In this document: positions 1 through 5,761 of the stretch, one piece after another
How positions within the stretch are numbered: position 1 is the first letter of the stretch
Layout: the number at the start of each line of letters is the position of its first letter
From: Thermoplasmata archaeon
GTDB lineage: Archaea > Thermoplasmatota > E2 > DHVEG-1
Assembly (NCBI GenBank): GCA_030641605.1
Contig: DAOWHD010000039.1
Coordinates: 1 to 9,710 of the forward strand
DNA length: 9,710 nt
Direction: 5' to 3'
Made by a program: the position numbers and the translations under genes
The notes under the pieces: generated by a model
Seen by the model: only the letters and a program-made list of their open reading frames with translations
What the model was told of the DNA's origin: nothing
Databases searched by the model: none

Positions 1-1
1 G

Positions 2-124
2 TGGCTTTACGGGCCGAACAAGAACACAAAGATTGATCCGGGCGATATTCTTTTTGCAAAAGGCCCAGAGGATGGAGAGAAACATCTAATAGATCTAGCA
101 ACTGGAGAAATGGACGAGATATAG
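2..124 (+). CDS. C-terminal end of a TrkA-C (RCK-C) domain protein, partial
   Basis: Only the last 40 codons are inside the window; the frame is open at the left edge and stops with TAG at 122-124. The residues read WLYGPNK, then IDPGDILFAKGPEDG, then a short helical tail. The pattern of a hydrophobic strand, a P-G-D-x-L turn and then A-K-G-P-x-x-G is typical of the last strand and helix of TrkA-C/RCK-C domains. These domains bind small ligands in potassium transport and channel regulators, and in archaeal proteins that pair them with PhoU-like domains. Which of these the full protein is cannot be told from this fragment. It converges on the pantoate kinase gene with 41 bases between the stops. 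Confidence 0.6.
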   Translation, partial: WLYGPNKNTKIDPGDILFAKGPEDGEKHLIDLATGEMDEI

Positions 125-165
125 AATTTTAAATGGCAGGGTCTTGTATCTAAAAATATTCTGTT

Positions 166-1032
166 TTAATCACTCACAATTCGTGCACCATGCTCATCAA
201 TGGTACAAGCAAAGACCCTGCCGAACGATTTAAGTCTCTCACAAAGCTTGTCTGTTTCACCCATAGCAAAAACAGAATTGCCTAACATACACATACTTGC
301 CATACCAAATTCACTGGCAGCATCAATTGCCTCAACTACTTGCTTCGTAACAAGATTTGTCTTTTTAGTAAAAACCTGAGATAATGAAAAAAGGTTTCCG
401 ACAGTTGGAGATTCTAACAACTTCCTAGTACAATCCCTGCCGCAACTAATTACATCTTTCATCTTATCAGAATCTGAAAGAATTTTTCTTGTATCCATTT
501 TTTTATCAACAACACACAACACCAAATCATATTTTCCAGGAATGTGTTCAATAATTCCCCAAGGCGGAATGCCTGGTTGTCTACGTATCTCAATACCTCC
601 AAAACAACACGCAAGCACATCTCCTAGACCAGTTTTAAGTTGAACTTCTGCAAAATGCGATGCTTTCAATGCATCAGCATAAGAAGCATTGCTGATTTTT
701 GCAAGAGCATAAGTCGCACTGACAGCACTTGCAGCACTCATGCCAAAACCCTGACTTACTGGTAACTCTAGGTGGGTGTTCACAATAACGTGTACCGGTT
801 TTTCTCCGATTAAATTTTTCAGAGCAAGACGTACTACCAAAGAATCGGATTTTTTATTGTTTATATAAATTTCAAAAACCTGATCTTTGGAATCTTTGAC
901 AGTAACTTCAGATACTGCCCCTAAAGAAACATTTATACCTGCACCGCGAGAACCTGTTTTTGCCATATCTTCGTTATAAACAGGTTCAAAAAATCCTGAT
1001 ATATGTCCAGGTGCAAATGCAACAGCTCTCAT
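166..1032 (-). CDS. Pantoate kinase (archaeal GHMP kinase, CoA synthesis)
   Basis: The 288-residue protein should phosphorylate pantoate to 4-phosphopantoate with ATP. This is the archaeal entry to phosphopantothenate, replacing the bacterial order of pantothenate synthetase then kinase. The N-terminus carries A-P-G-H-I-S-G-F-F (residues 7-15), the usual start of archaeal pantoate kinases. The GHMP ATP-binding loop is L-P-V-S-Q-G-F-G-M-S-A-A (90-101). A C-terminal glycine-containing segment with M-L-G-N-S-V-F-A lies near residues 250-258. The start is ATG at 1030-1032, 11 bases after the CoaBC stop on the same strand, with a weak GAGTGA before it. It is probably the last gene of an operon with CoaBC and a universal stress protein. 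The partner phosphopantothenate synthetase is not in the window. Other GHMP kinases are possible but fit the N-terminus and neighbour less well. Confidence 0.88.
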   Translation of the reverse strand: MRAVAFAPGHISGFFEPVYNEDMAKTGSRGAGINVSLGAVSEVTVKDSKDQVFEIYINNKKSDSLVVRLALKNLIGEKPVHVIVNTHLELPVSQGFGMSAASAVSATYALAKISNASYADALKASHFAEVQLKTGLGDVLACCFGGIEIRRQPGIPPWGIIEHIPGKYDLVLCVVDKKMDTRKILSDSDKMKDVISCGRDCTRKLLESPTVGNLFSLSQVFTKKTNLVTKQVVEAIDAASEFGMASMCMLGNSVFAMGETDKLCERLKSFGRVFACTIDEHGARIVSD

Positions 1033-1043
1033 TTAGTTCACTC

Positions 1044-2240
1044 TTATTTTGCTATATCCAAAATATGACCAGCTAGAATCTTCTTGCTTCCTTCTTTTTG
1101 GATACTGTTTCCCTTTTTATCTACTATCCACACTTTGTTTTCCTCACCTTCAAGACCAGAAATCGTATTTGCCACTACAAAATCAAGTTTATTTTTCTTA
1201 AGAAGCTCATATGCCCTATCTGTTAGTCCATCTTGTTTTTCTTCAAGTTTAAAACCAACGATTTTTGAATTCGGTGCTTTCTCTCTCAACTTTTCGATAA
1301 TTTTTGGTGCTGGTGACATTTCCAAAACAAGTTTCTTTTCTCCTGACGGGATTTTACCTTCTCTTTTTTTAGGTATGTAATCTGAAATCGCAGCACAGAT
1401 AATGATAACATCAAATTCGTTTAGATCCTTTGTTTCCAACAGTTCCATTAAATTTTCAACAGACTCAAATTTCACCGTGTTTATGTAGCCTGGCACAGGC
1501 TCCCTACTGCAGCCATACCAGAACTCAACTTCTGCACCTCTAACAAAAGCATTCTTCACAAGCCACACCGCCGTTTTACCAGAACTGCGATTGGAAATTA
1601 TTCTAACATCATCAATTGACTCTGCCGTAGAACCACCTATTACGAGAACGTTTTTCTTTACCATGTCTCGTTTACCAGTTTCTCTAATCGAACGTGCAAC
1701 AATTTCACCAATATCTGCCATTTTGGCTTTGTTTCCCTTAATGTATGGTTCAACAAATTTAATGCCGATTTTTTTGCATATTTCAATATTGCCCTGAACT
1801 ACCTTGTGATTATACATAGAGAGGTGCATTGCAGGAACAATCAAGATTGGTATTCCTGAACCGACGGCCGTAGTGGCAAAAGTCGTAACAGGCGTATCAT
1901 CAATACCATGTGCTATCTTGGAAATAGTATTGGCCGTGCATGGAGAAATAAGAAGTAAATCTGCAGGTTCCTTTACCATGCCACATAAGGAAACATGTTC
2001 TGTTTCCCCAGTCAATTCAAGAATGGGTTTATGCCCGGTTGCAAATTCGAGCGAATCAGGATGAATAATTTTTGTAGCGGCAGAGGTCATAACTGGGAAA
2101 ACCTCAGCACCATACCTAACCAGATCCCTAGATAATCGAACACATTCAACAGATGCAATGCTGCCAGTAATTCCAAGAACTATTTTCTTATTAGAAAGTA
2201 TATTACCTTTAACTCCCCGTATTTCATCCGAAGGATGCAT
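1044..2240 (-). CDS. coaBC: Bifunctional phosphopantothenoylcysteine decarboxylase / phosphopantothenate-cysteine ligase
   Basis: CoaBC joins cysteine to 4-phosphopantothenate and then decarboxylates the product to phosphopantetheine, using FMN. Counting from the ATG at 2240 (398 residues), the N-terminal flavoprotein half has G-I-T-G-S-I-A (23-29), a candidate catalytic His82 in E-H-V-S-L-C-G, S-P-C-T-A-N-T (99-105) and the P-A-M-H motif (136-139). The C-terminal ligase half begins near residue 197 with V-L-V-I-G-G-S-T, then I-S-N-R-S-S-G-K (215-222), A-A-I-S-D-Y (283-288), K296 and V-V-A-N-T-I-S near 355-361. An in-frame GTG at 2247-2249 would add three residues. I prefer the ATG because archaeal CoaBC proteins often begin M-H-P-S/T-x-x-I-x-G and a GTGA lies just before it. 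The segment where bacterial CoaC has its flap cysteine reads G-N-K-A-K-M-A and has no cysteine. Confidence 0.93.
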   Translation of the reverse strand: MHPSDEIRGVKGNILSNKKIVLGITGSIASVECVRLSRDLVRYGAEVFPVMTSAATKIIHPDSLEFATGHKPILELTGETEHVSLCGMVKEPADLLLISPCTANTISKIAHGIDDTPVTTFATTAVGSGIPILIVPAMHLSMYNHKVVQGNIEICKKIGIKFVEPYIKGNKAKMADIGEIVARSIRETGKRDMVKKNVLVIGGSTAESIDDVRIISNRSSGKTAVWLVKNAFVRGAEVEFWYGCSREPVPGYINTVKFESVENLMELLETKDLNEFDVIIICAAISDYIPKKREGKIPSGEKKLVLEMSPAPKIIEKLREKAPNSKIVGFKLEEKQDGLTDRAYELLKKNKLDFVVANTISGLEGEENKVWIVDKKGNSIQKEGSKKILAGHILDIAK

Positions 2241-2257
2241 TAATATCACGAAATATT

Positions 2258-2698
2258 TTATCTTACCACTAAAACTGAAACTCCTGCGTAGCGAACTACC
2301 TTATCAGTAACGCTACCGAGTAAAAACCGCCCCTCTTTTCCATATCCTTTGTATCCTAAAACTATGATATCTGCCCCATGTTTCTTTGCCGATAAAAGAA
2401 TTTCATCTGCTGGATCGCCAGATTCTACAGCAACATCCACTTTTTCAACATTAGACTCAATTCCTTCTGCAACTTTAGACAAAGACTCCATAGCTTTTTC
2501 CTTGAAGCTACCTGACTGCACCATAGAGCTTAGATCAATTGTAGGCAACAACATCTTTGTGAAGGATGATGATGCTAACTCCGCAGGTATAACAGTGAGA
2601 AGAACTATTTCGTCATCATTATTTGAACATTTTAAACATACTTTCACTGCCTTTTTGGATGCGTCAGAGCCATCGTATGCAATAATCATCTTTTTCAT
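2258..2698 (-). CDS. Universal stress protein (UspA family), ATP-binding type
   Basis: This is a 146-residue single-domain Usp, the usual family length and probably a cytoplasmic dimer. It starts with M-I-I-A-Y-D-G-S (4-11), the first strand and loop of the Rossmann-like fold. It ends with the ATP-binding signature G-2x-G-9x-G-S at residues 115-129, complete here, so it belongs to the nucleotide-binding subgroup. The closing V-S-V-L-V-V-R strand is also typical. The start is ATG at 2696-2698; no SD is visible, but a TATA-like element lies about 60 bases upstream. The gene ends 17 bases before the CoaBC ATG on the same strand, so it probably leads the operon with CoaBC and pantoate kinase. Its signal and target cannot be told from sequence. 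Confidence 0.92.
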   Translation of the reverse strand: MKKMIIAYDGSDASKKAVKVCLKCSNNDDEIVLLTVIPAELASSSFTKMLLPTIDLSSMVQSGSFKEKAMESLSKVAEGIESNVEKVDVAVESGDPADEILLSAKKHGADIIVLGYKGYGKEGRFLLGSVTDKVVRYAGVSVLVVR

Positions 2699-2754
2699 GG
2701 TAATCGAAGAAGCAATAATGCAATGCAGTTCTAAAACGTTTCGAATTAGATTAT

Positions 2755-2764
2755 CTATATATGT
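2755..2764 (-). promoter_or_regulatory. Putative TATA box for the Usp-CoaBC-PoK operon
   Basis: Read on the - strand this is CATATATAGA, followed by AT-rich sequence. A start about 26 bases downstream would give a leader of roughly 30 bases before the Usp ATG at 2698. The placement fits archaeal promoter spacing, but the AT-rich setting makes chance matches common. Confidence 0.4.
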
Positions 2765-2780
2765 GCAGTGTGGAACTTGT

Positions 2781-2801
2781 ATACGTTATAAGAAAACGTA
2801 T
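2781..2801. repeat. Short perfect inverted repeat ATACGTT-N7-AACGTAT
   Basis: The arms at 2781-2787 and 2795-2801 are perfect 7-base complements with a 7-base AT-rich middle. The element lies between the stop of the RusA-like gene (2819) and the putative Usp promoter (about 2760). It could be an operator for the Usp operon or a small hairpin behind the RusA-like gene. Nothing in the sequence decides between these. Confidence 0.5.
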
Positions 2802-2818
2802 GAAATCTAAACCTTGTC

Positions 2819-3232
2819 TTATTCCTCTAATTGCTCTATTTTGATTGATGCTCTTGATTGACTGTTACCTTCACAATACCTCTTTTGGATATGCAACATT
2901 GCTATTTGACCATCATCTCGGAATGCAATATCATTAAGACCATCAATAACTGATTTTGCAAGATTATCAATGTCTGGACGTTTGTCAGTATATATCGATG
3001 GCATCTGTTTTGTTTTCCATACCAGTCGTTTGGGTCGTGGTAGATAAAAGTGGATATATAGGCCAACTGGACCATCAATCGGCTTTGTTATGTGCTTTTG
3101 CGCTTCGAGTTTTACGAGATTTTCATATGTAGCAGATTTTTTTGGCGTATACGCCCTCACTTTTCCATTCATCGATGTAAATCTTGGACGCGCTTTTGCT
3201 GCAGGAGTACCTTTAACAGTAAAACTCACCAT
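2819..3232 (-). CDS. RusA-family Holliday junction resolvase
   Basis: The 137-residue protein matches RusA in length and in its catalytic core. D87-I-D89-N, K93 and the D106-D107 pair followed by G-Q correspond to the P-D-x-D-N, K and D-D-x-Q positions of RusA, where three aspartates bind the metal that cuts the junction. The N-terminus, F-T-V-K-G-T-P-A-A-K-A-R-P-R, is the usual first strand and basic patch of the family. All the expected catalytic residues are present, so it looks active. Start is ATG at 3230-3232 with no SD; it may be leaderless. RusA proteins are classically prophage-borne, whereas archaeal hosts normally use Hjc. No other phage gene is visible here, so it may be a phage remnant or an adopted chromosomal gene. 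Confidence 0.88.
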   Translation of the reverse strand: MVSFTVKGTPAAKARPRFTSMNGKVRAYTPKKSATYENLVKLEAQKHITKPIDGPVGLYIHFYLPRPKRLVWKTKQMPSIYTDKRPDIDNLAKSVIDGLNDIAFRDDGQIAMLHIQKRYCEGNSQSRASIKIEQLEE

Positions 3233-3370
3233 ATGATTAGAGTATGTATTTACCTACTAAAATGTGTTTTGATACCGCATTAATCGTAATTTTTATTAGG
3301 TAACAACCAATTAACCTTACATCAAACGTCGCATTGATTCGCGGCAATATAACAAAGGTTAAAATACGGC

Positions 3371-3384
3371 GAAAGGTTTTAATG
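3371..3384 (+). promoter_or_regulatory. Putative BRE/TATA promoter for the first CBS gene
   Basis: GAAAGG followed by TTTTAATG resembles an archaeal BRE plus TATA box. A start near 3405 would leave a leader of roughly 27 bases carrying the SD at 3420-3426. A similar unit, CAAAGG followed by TTAAAATAC, lies 18 bases upstream (3353-3367), so either or both could be used. Confidence 0.35.
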
Positions 3385-3419
3385 CCTGTGACAAATGCCC
3401 ACATATGTTCCCAATAGAA

Positions 3420-3426
3420 GGGAGGT
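3420..3426 (+). promoter_or_regulatory. Strong Shine-Dalgarno for the CBS-zinc ribbon gene
   Basis: GGGAGGT ends six bases before the ATG at 3433 and fixes that start. This gene is therefore translated from a leadered mRNA. Confidence 0.8.
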
Positions 3427-3432
3427 ATTAAA

Positions 3433-3987
3433 ATGAGTAAAGGCAACGTTCTTGTTAGAGAGGCGATGAGGGTTAACCCAGTAACAGTTAAACCAAAAAC
3501 TTCAGTTGAGGAAGTTGCAATTTTAATGAAAGAAAAAGGCATTGGGAATTGTATAGTTGTAAGTGATAAACCATTAGGAATCATCACTGAGAGTGACATA
3601 ATAAAAAAGGTTGTTGCTGAAAATCTAAAAGCCAGTGAGGTGGCCGTTGAAAATATTATGAGTTCCCCCATATTGATAATTGATCCATATGCATCACTTG
3701 AAGAAGCTATGAAAACAATGGGGAAGTGCAATGTTAGACGATTGCCTGTTGTGGAGAAGGGTGAATTGATTGGCATAATAACCAATAAGGACATCTCAAG
3801 GATATCTCCTATATTGCACGAAATATCTCGGGAGTGGTACGACATAAGTAAGAGAGACGAAGCCTATATGAGGAGACAGGTTTTTTCTGGTAAATGTGAA
3901 GATTGTGGTACGCTCTCCGCCAATTTGAAGGATGTTGATGGACGTTTACTATGTGAGGACTGCATAGACGCATTGGAATATGAGTGA
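3433..3987 (+). CDS. CBS-domain pair protein with C-terminal zinc ribbon
   Basis: The 184-residue protein has two CBS motifs, roughly residues 8-62 and 72-127. Each ends in the typical L-G-I-I-T-x-x-D-I strand and helix (48-56 and 112-121). CBS pairs usually bind adenine nucleotides or S-adenosyl compounds and act as energy or ligand sensors. After a linker, C155-x-x-C158 and C174-x-x-C177 form a rubredoxin-like zinc ribbon, which could bind a protein or nucleic acid. There is no enzyme domain, so it is a stand-alone regulator. The start is set by the SD at 3420-3426. A second CBS protein follows 38 bases later on the same strand, and the two are probably cotranscribed. The regulated target is unknown. 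Confidence 0.9.
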   Translation: MSKGNVLVREAMRVNPVTVKPKTSVEEVAILMKEKGIGNCIVVSDKPLGIITESDIIKKVVAENLKASEVAVENIMSSPILIIDPYASLEEAMKTMGKCNVRRLPVVEKGELIGIITNKDISRISPILHEISREWYDISKRDEAYMRRQVFSGKCEDCGTLSANLKDVDGRLLCEDCIDALEYE

Positions 3988-4025
3988 TAACGTTATTTTT
4001 ACATAGGTAAAGGGGATGATAAAGA

Positions 4026-4805
4026 ATGAAAGTAAAGGACGTAATGACTGAAGATGTTATTTTTGTAGACAAAGATGTTGATTTAAAATATGTTCTAAAA
4101 CTGATGAAGAAGCATGAGATTACTAAAGTACCCGTTGTCGAAGAAAAAAAACTAATTGGTGTTATAACCGACAACAAAATAGCGACCAAACTTGGGTCAA
4201 TAAGAAGCCGAGGTGTGCCCGCAGCAAGACTGCATGCATCCTCAGTCACAGATAAAAATATCGAGATTATATCTCCAGATACAGAAGTGAAGACAATCCT
4301 TAAGACCGTTGGTGAGCCTGGCCCTACAATGCTAAATGTCGTAGAAGATGGTAAGCTAGTAGGGGTTGTTACAAAGGCAGATTTGCTTCATTTGGTAGAG
4401 AGTGAAAAGAAAGTAAAGGAAATAATGCATGAAAATATACATTCGGTTTCTCCAGAAGACAGGGTTATTCATGCTCGAAGAAGAATGATCGATGAAAAGG
4501 TTGCACGACTGCCAGTTATAAACAACGGAACGCTTATTGGTGTGATTTCCGATAATGAGGTAGTTTTTGCATTAGCCAAGCTAAAAAGATCTTTTCCACT
4601 GGGAAAACAGAAACACAGGCTAGAGGAGTTACTGGTCAATGATACAATGAAAACATCGGTTGTTTGGGCTGATGCAGATATAACTGTCTCAGATGCGGCA
4701 AAAATTATGATAGAAAACAACGTTGGATTTTTGCCTTTAATGGAAAACGACAAGGTTATGGGGATTGTAACCAGGACAGATTTGATTAAAACTATACCTT
4801 ATTAA
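4026..4805 (+). CDS. Four-CBS-motif regulatory protein
   Basis: The 259 residues hold four CBS motifs and nothing else: about 5-58, 70-125, 130-185 and 203-259. Motifs 1, 3 and 4 open with the usual V-x-x-x-M (K-D-V-M-T, K-E-I-M-H, N-D-T-M-K), and most close with x-G-V/I-V/I-T/S-x-x-D/E. Two Bateman modules in one chain can form a closed disc with several nucleotide sites. The R-S-R-G-V-P-A-A-R-L segment (60-69) joins the first two motifs. AAGGGGATGAT, about 8-18 bases before the ATG, supplies a moderate SD. It probably forms an operon with the preceding CBS-zinc ribbon gene; direct partnership of the two proteins is an inference. No catalytic or DNA-binding domain is visible. Confidence 0.9.
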   Translation: MKVKDVMTEDVIFVDKDVDLKYVLKLMKKHEITKVPVVEEKKLIGVITDNKIATKLGSIRSRGVPAARLHASSVTDKNIEIISPDTEVKTILKTVGEPGPTMLNVVEDGKLVGVVTKADLLHLVESEKKVKEIMHENIHSVSPEDRVIHARRRMIDEKVARLPVINNGTLIGVISDNEVVFALAKLKRSFPLGKQKHRLEELLVNDTMKTSVVWADADITVSDAAKIMIENNVGFLPLMENDKVMGIVTRTDLIKTIPY

Positions 4806-4816
4806 AAGATTTTAAG
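4804..4816 (+). promoter_or_regulatory. Putative BRE/TATA promoter giving a leaderless transcript
   Basis: AAAAGA followed by TTTTAAG overlaps the stop of the CBS gene. A transcript start about 27 bases beyond the TATA centre would fall within a few bases of the ATG at 4843, and there is no SD, so the next gene is probably leaderless. Confidence 0.45.
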
Positions 4817-4842
4817 TAATCAAACTTAGATTCTGTATTGCT

Positions 4843-5238
4843 ATGACTTACCATATTCCTTCTGATAAACAGATTCAAACTGCTTTGAGGGAGATTTTTA
4901 AGAATTTTCGTACAGTACAATCGCAAAACAGATTAAGAAAATTGGTTACTGATAAACTGAATACGAAAAAGAAAAGATTTGGTGTGAGTGGAAAAAGGCT
5001 TCGCAATATCGCCATAAAAAGTGATTTTGTAAAACTTGAAATTCATTCAAGGGAAGGAGATCCAAAAAAGATTCTATCGAAATGTCCAGTATGCGGAAGT
5101 GTCCTGGGAAGAGTGAAAAACCTCACAATTTGGGGCGGTGAAGTAACTATAGAATTTAGATGTTCCAATTGCGGTTATTGGACTGGAAAGAAAAAAAGAA
5201 TTCCTACAAGATACGTTTTTTATCTAAAGAAAAAATAA
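4843..5238 (+). CDS. Conserved archaeal-type zinc-ribbon protein, function unknown
   Basis: The 131-residue protein is strongly basic. Residues 1-60 look like a small helical, winged-helix-like region: I-P-S-D-K-Q-I-x-x-A-L-R-E-I, then V-S-G-K-R-L-R-N-I-A-I. A zinc ribbon follows, with C81-P-V-C84-G and C107-S-N-C110-G-Y-W-T-G, and the end is basic, P-T-R-Y-V-F. I recognise this arrangement as a conserved archaeal protein but know no assigned role. The helical start plus ribbon suggests RNA or DNA binding, which is an inference. No SD is present; a TATA box at the right distance points to a leaderless message. Its TAA stop is one base from the stop of the converging AhpD-like gene. Confidence 0.8.
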   Translation: MTYHIPSDKQIQTALREIFKNFRTVQSQNRLRKLVTDKLNTKKKRFGVSGKRLRNIAIKSDFVKLEIHSREGDPKKILSKCPVCGSVLGRVKNLTIWGGEVTIEFRCSNCGYWTGKKKRIPTRYVFYLKKK

Positions 5239-5250
5239 TCTAGAATTTTT
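5227..5250. terminator. Back-to-back T-rich ends of two converging genes
   Basis: On the + strand a run of six T lies at 5245-5250, just after the stop at 5236-5238. On the - strand the sequence 5238-5227 reads as TTATTTTTTCTTT-like, just after the other stop at 5240-5242. Archaeal RNA polymerase stops at T-rich tracts, so each could end one gene inside the tail of the other. Confidence 0.35.
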
Positions 5251-5584
5251 TGATTTGCTCCCACATTTCAAAAATATTGCGGATACGTGGAATGGTTATT
5301 GACCCTCCAACAATAAGTGCAATATTTAATGTCTCATATAGTTCTTCATCAGTAACATTTTCTTTATAACATTGATCCAAATGATAAAAAATACAGTCGT
5401 TGCATCTCAGAACGGTAGAAGCAACTAGACCCATTAGCTCCTTTGTCTTTTTGTCCAATTTACCAGGCTCATAAACTCTGCTGTCTTGTGTGAAAAACCG
5501 TTTAATGTTTTTGTCTGCGTTTTGTAAAATTATATTGTTCATTTTCTCCCGATATTCTCTCATGTTTTCGACGTCTTCTGGCAT
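5240..5584 (-). CDS. Carboxymuconolactone decarboxylase / AhpD-like protein
   Basis: I place the start at the ATG 5582-5584, giving 114 residues, because GGAGGG (5590-5595 on the - strand) sits six bases before it. The open frame continues upstream, but that part is hydrophobic and unlike the family. The core, L-R-C61-N-D-C64-I-F-Y-H68, is the AhpD/CMD motif: a redox-active C-x-x-C with a nearby histidine that relays protons. Such proteins act as thiol-disulfide or peroxidase-linked reductases in small helical oligomers. True gamma-carboxymuconolactone decarboxylases usually lack the cysteine pair, so a redox role is more likely. The gene diverges from the secreted hydrolase across a 177-base spacer and meets the zinc-ribbon gene stop to stop. 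Confidence 0.88.
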   Translation of the reverse strand: MPEDVENMREYREKMNNIILQNADKNIKRFFTQDSRVYEPGKLDKKTKELMGLVASTVLRCNDCIFYHLDQCYKENVTDEELYETLNIALIVGGSITIPRIRNIFEMWEQIKKF

Positions 5585-5589
5585 AGCTA

Positions 5590-5595
5590 CCCTCC
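5590..5595 (-). promoter_or_regulatory. Shine-Dalgarno that sets the AhpD-like start
   Basis: GGAGGG on the - strand ends five bases before ATG 5584-5582. This argues for the short 114-residue protein over the longer open frame reaching 5725. TATA-like TTATAT and CTTATAAAG lie about 15-35 bases further upstream (5609-5623). Confidence 0.7.
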
Positions 5596-5724
5596 AATCA
5601 AGCAAGTACTTTATAAGATATAAGGATTTAGTACATACTGCTTGAAGAATGGAATTCACACAACAAACTACATGAACCATAATAAAAGTAAAAAGGAGAA
5701 TGAACAATTGCGAGGAGTAAAACA

Positions 5725-5733
5725 TTTATATAA
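5725..5733 (+). promoter_or_regulatory. Putative TATA box for the secreted hydrolase-propeller gene
   Basis: TTTATATAA is centred about 33 bases before the ATG at 5762, so transcription should start around 5755-5758. That excludes the upstream in-frame ATG at 5642 and supports the start that yields a signal peptide. A second AT-rich stretch, CATATATAAA, lies at 5742-5751. Confidence 0.55.
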
Positions 5734-5761
5734 TAACTTTCACATATATAAATGGACTGAT

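Noticed and set aside
3353..3384. Repeated AAAGGTT units 18 bases apart upstream of the first CBS gene
   Set aside because: Two short AT-rich copies are as likely to be overlapping promoter elements as a true repeat; kept only as a note in the promoter entry.
3237..4249. Long - strand ORFs opposite the two CBS genes
   Set aside because: They are antisense to well-supported CBS genes, have biased serine/threonine/phenylalanine-rich composition and show no recognisable motif.
5701..5720. Six-codon ORF after AAGGAGA in the divergent spacer (ATG at 5700)
   Set aside because: It lies upstream of the TATA box for the hydrolase gene, so it would not be on that message, and it is too short to judge.
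5585..5725. 47-residue N-terminal extension of the AhpD-like protein
   Set aside because: The strong SD just before ATG 5584 and the family length both favour the short form; the extension covers the divergent promoter region.
5642..5761. 40-residue N-terminal extension of the secreted hydrolase
   Set aside because: It would bury the signal peptide inside the chain, and the TATA box at 5725-5733 lies within it.
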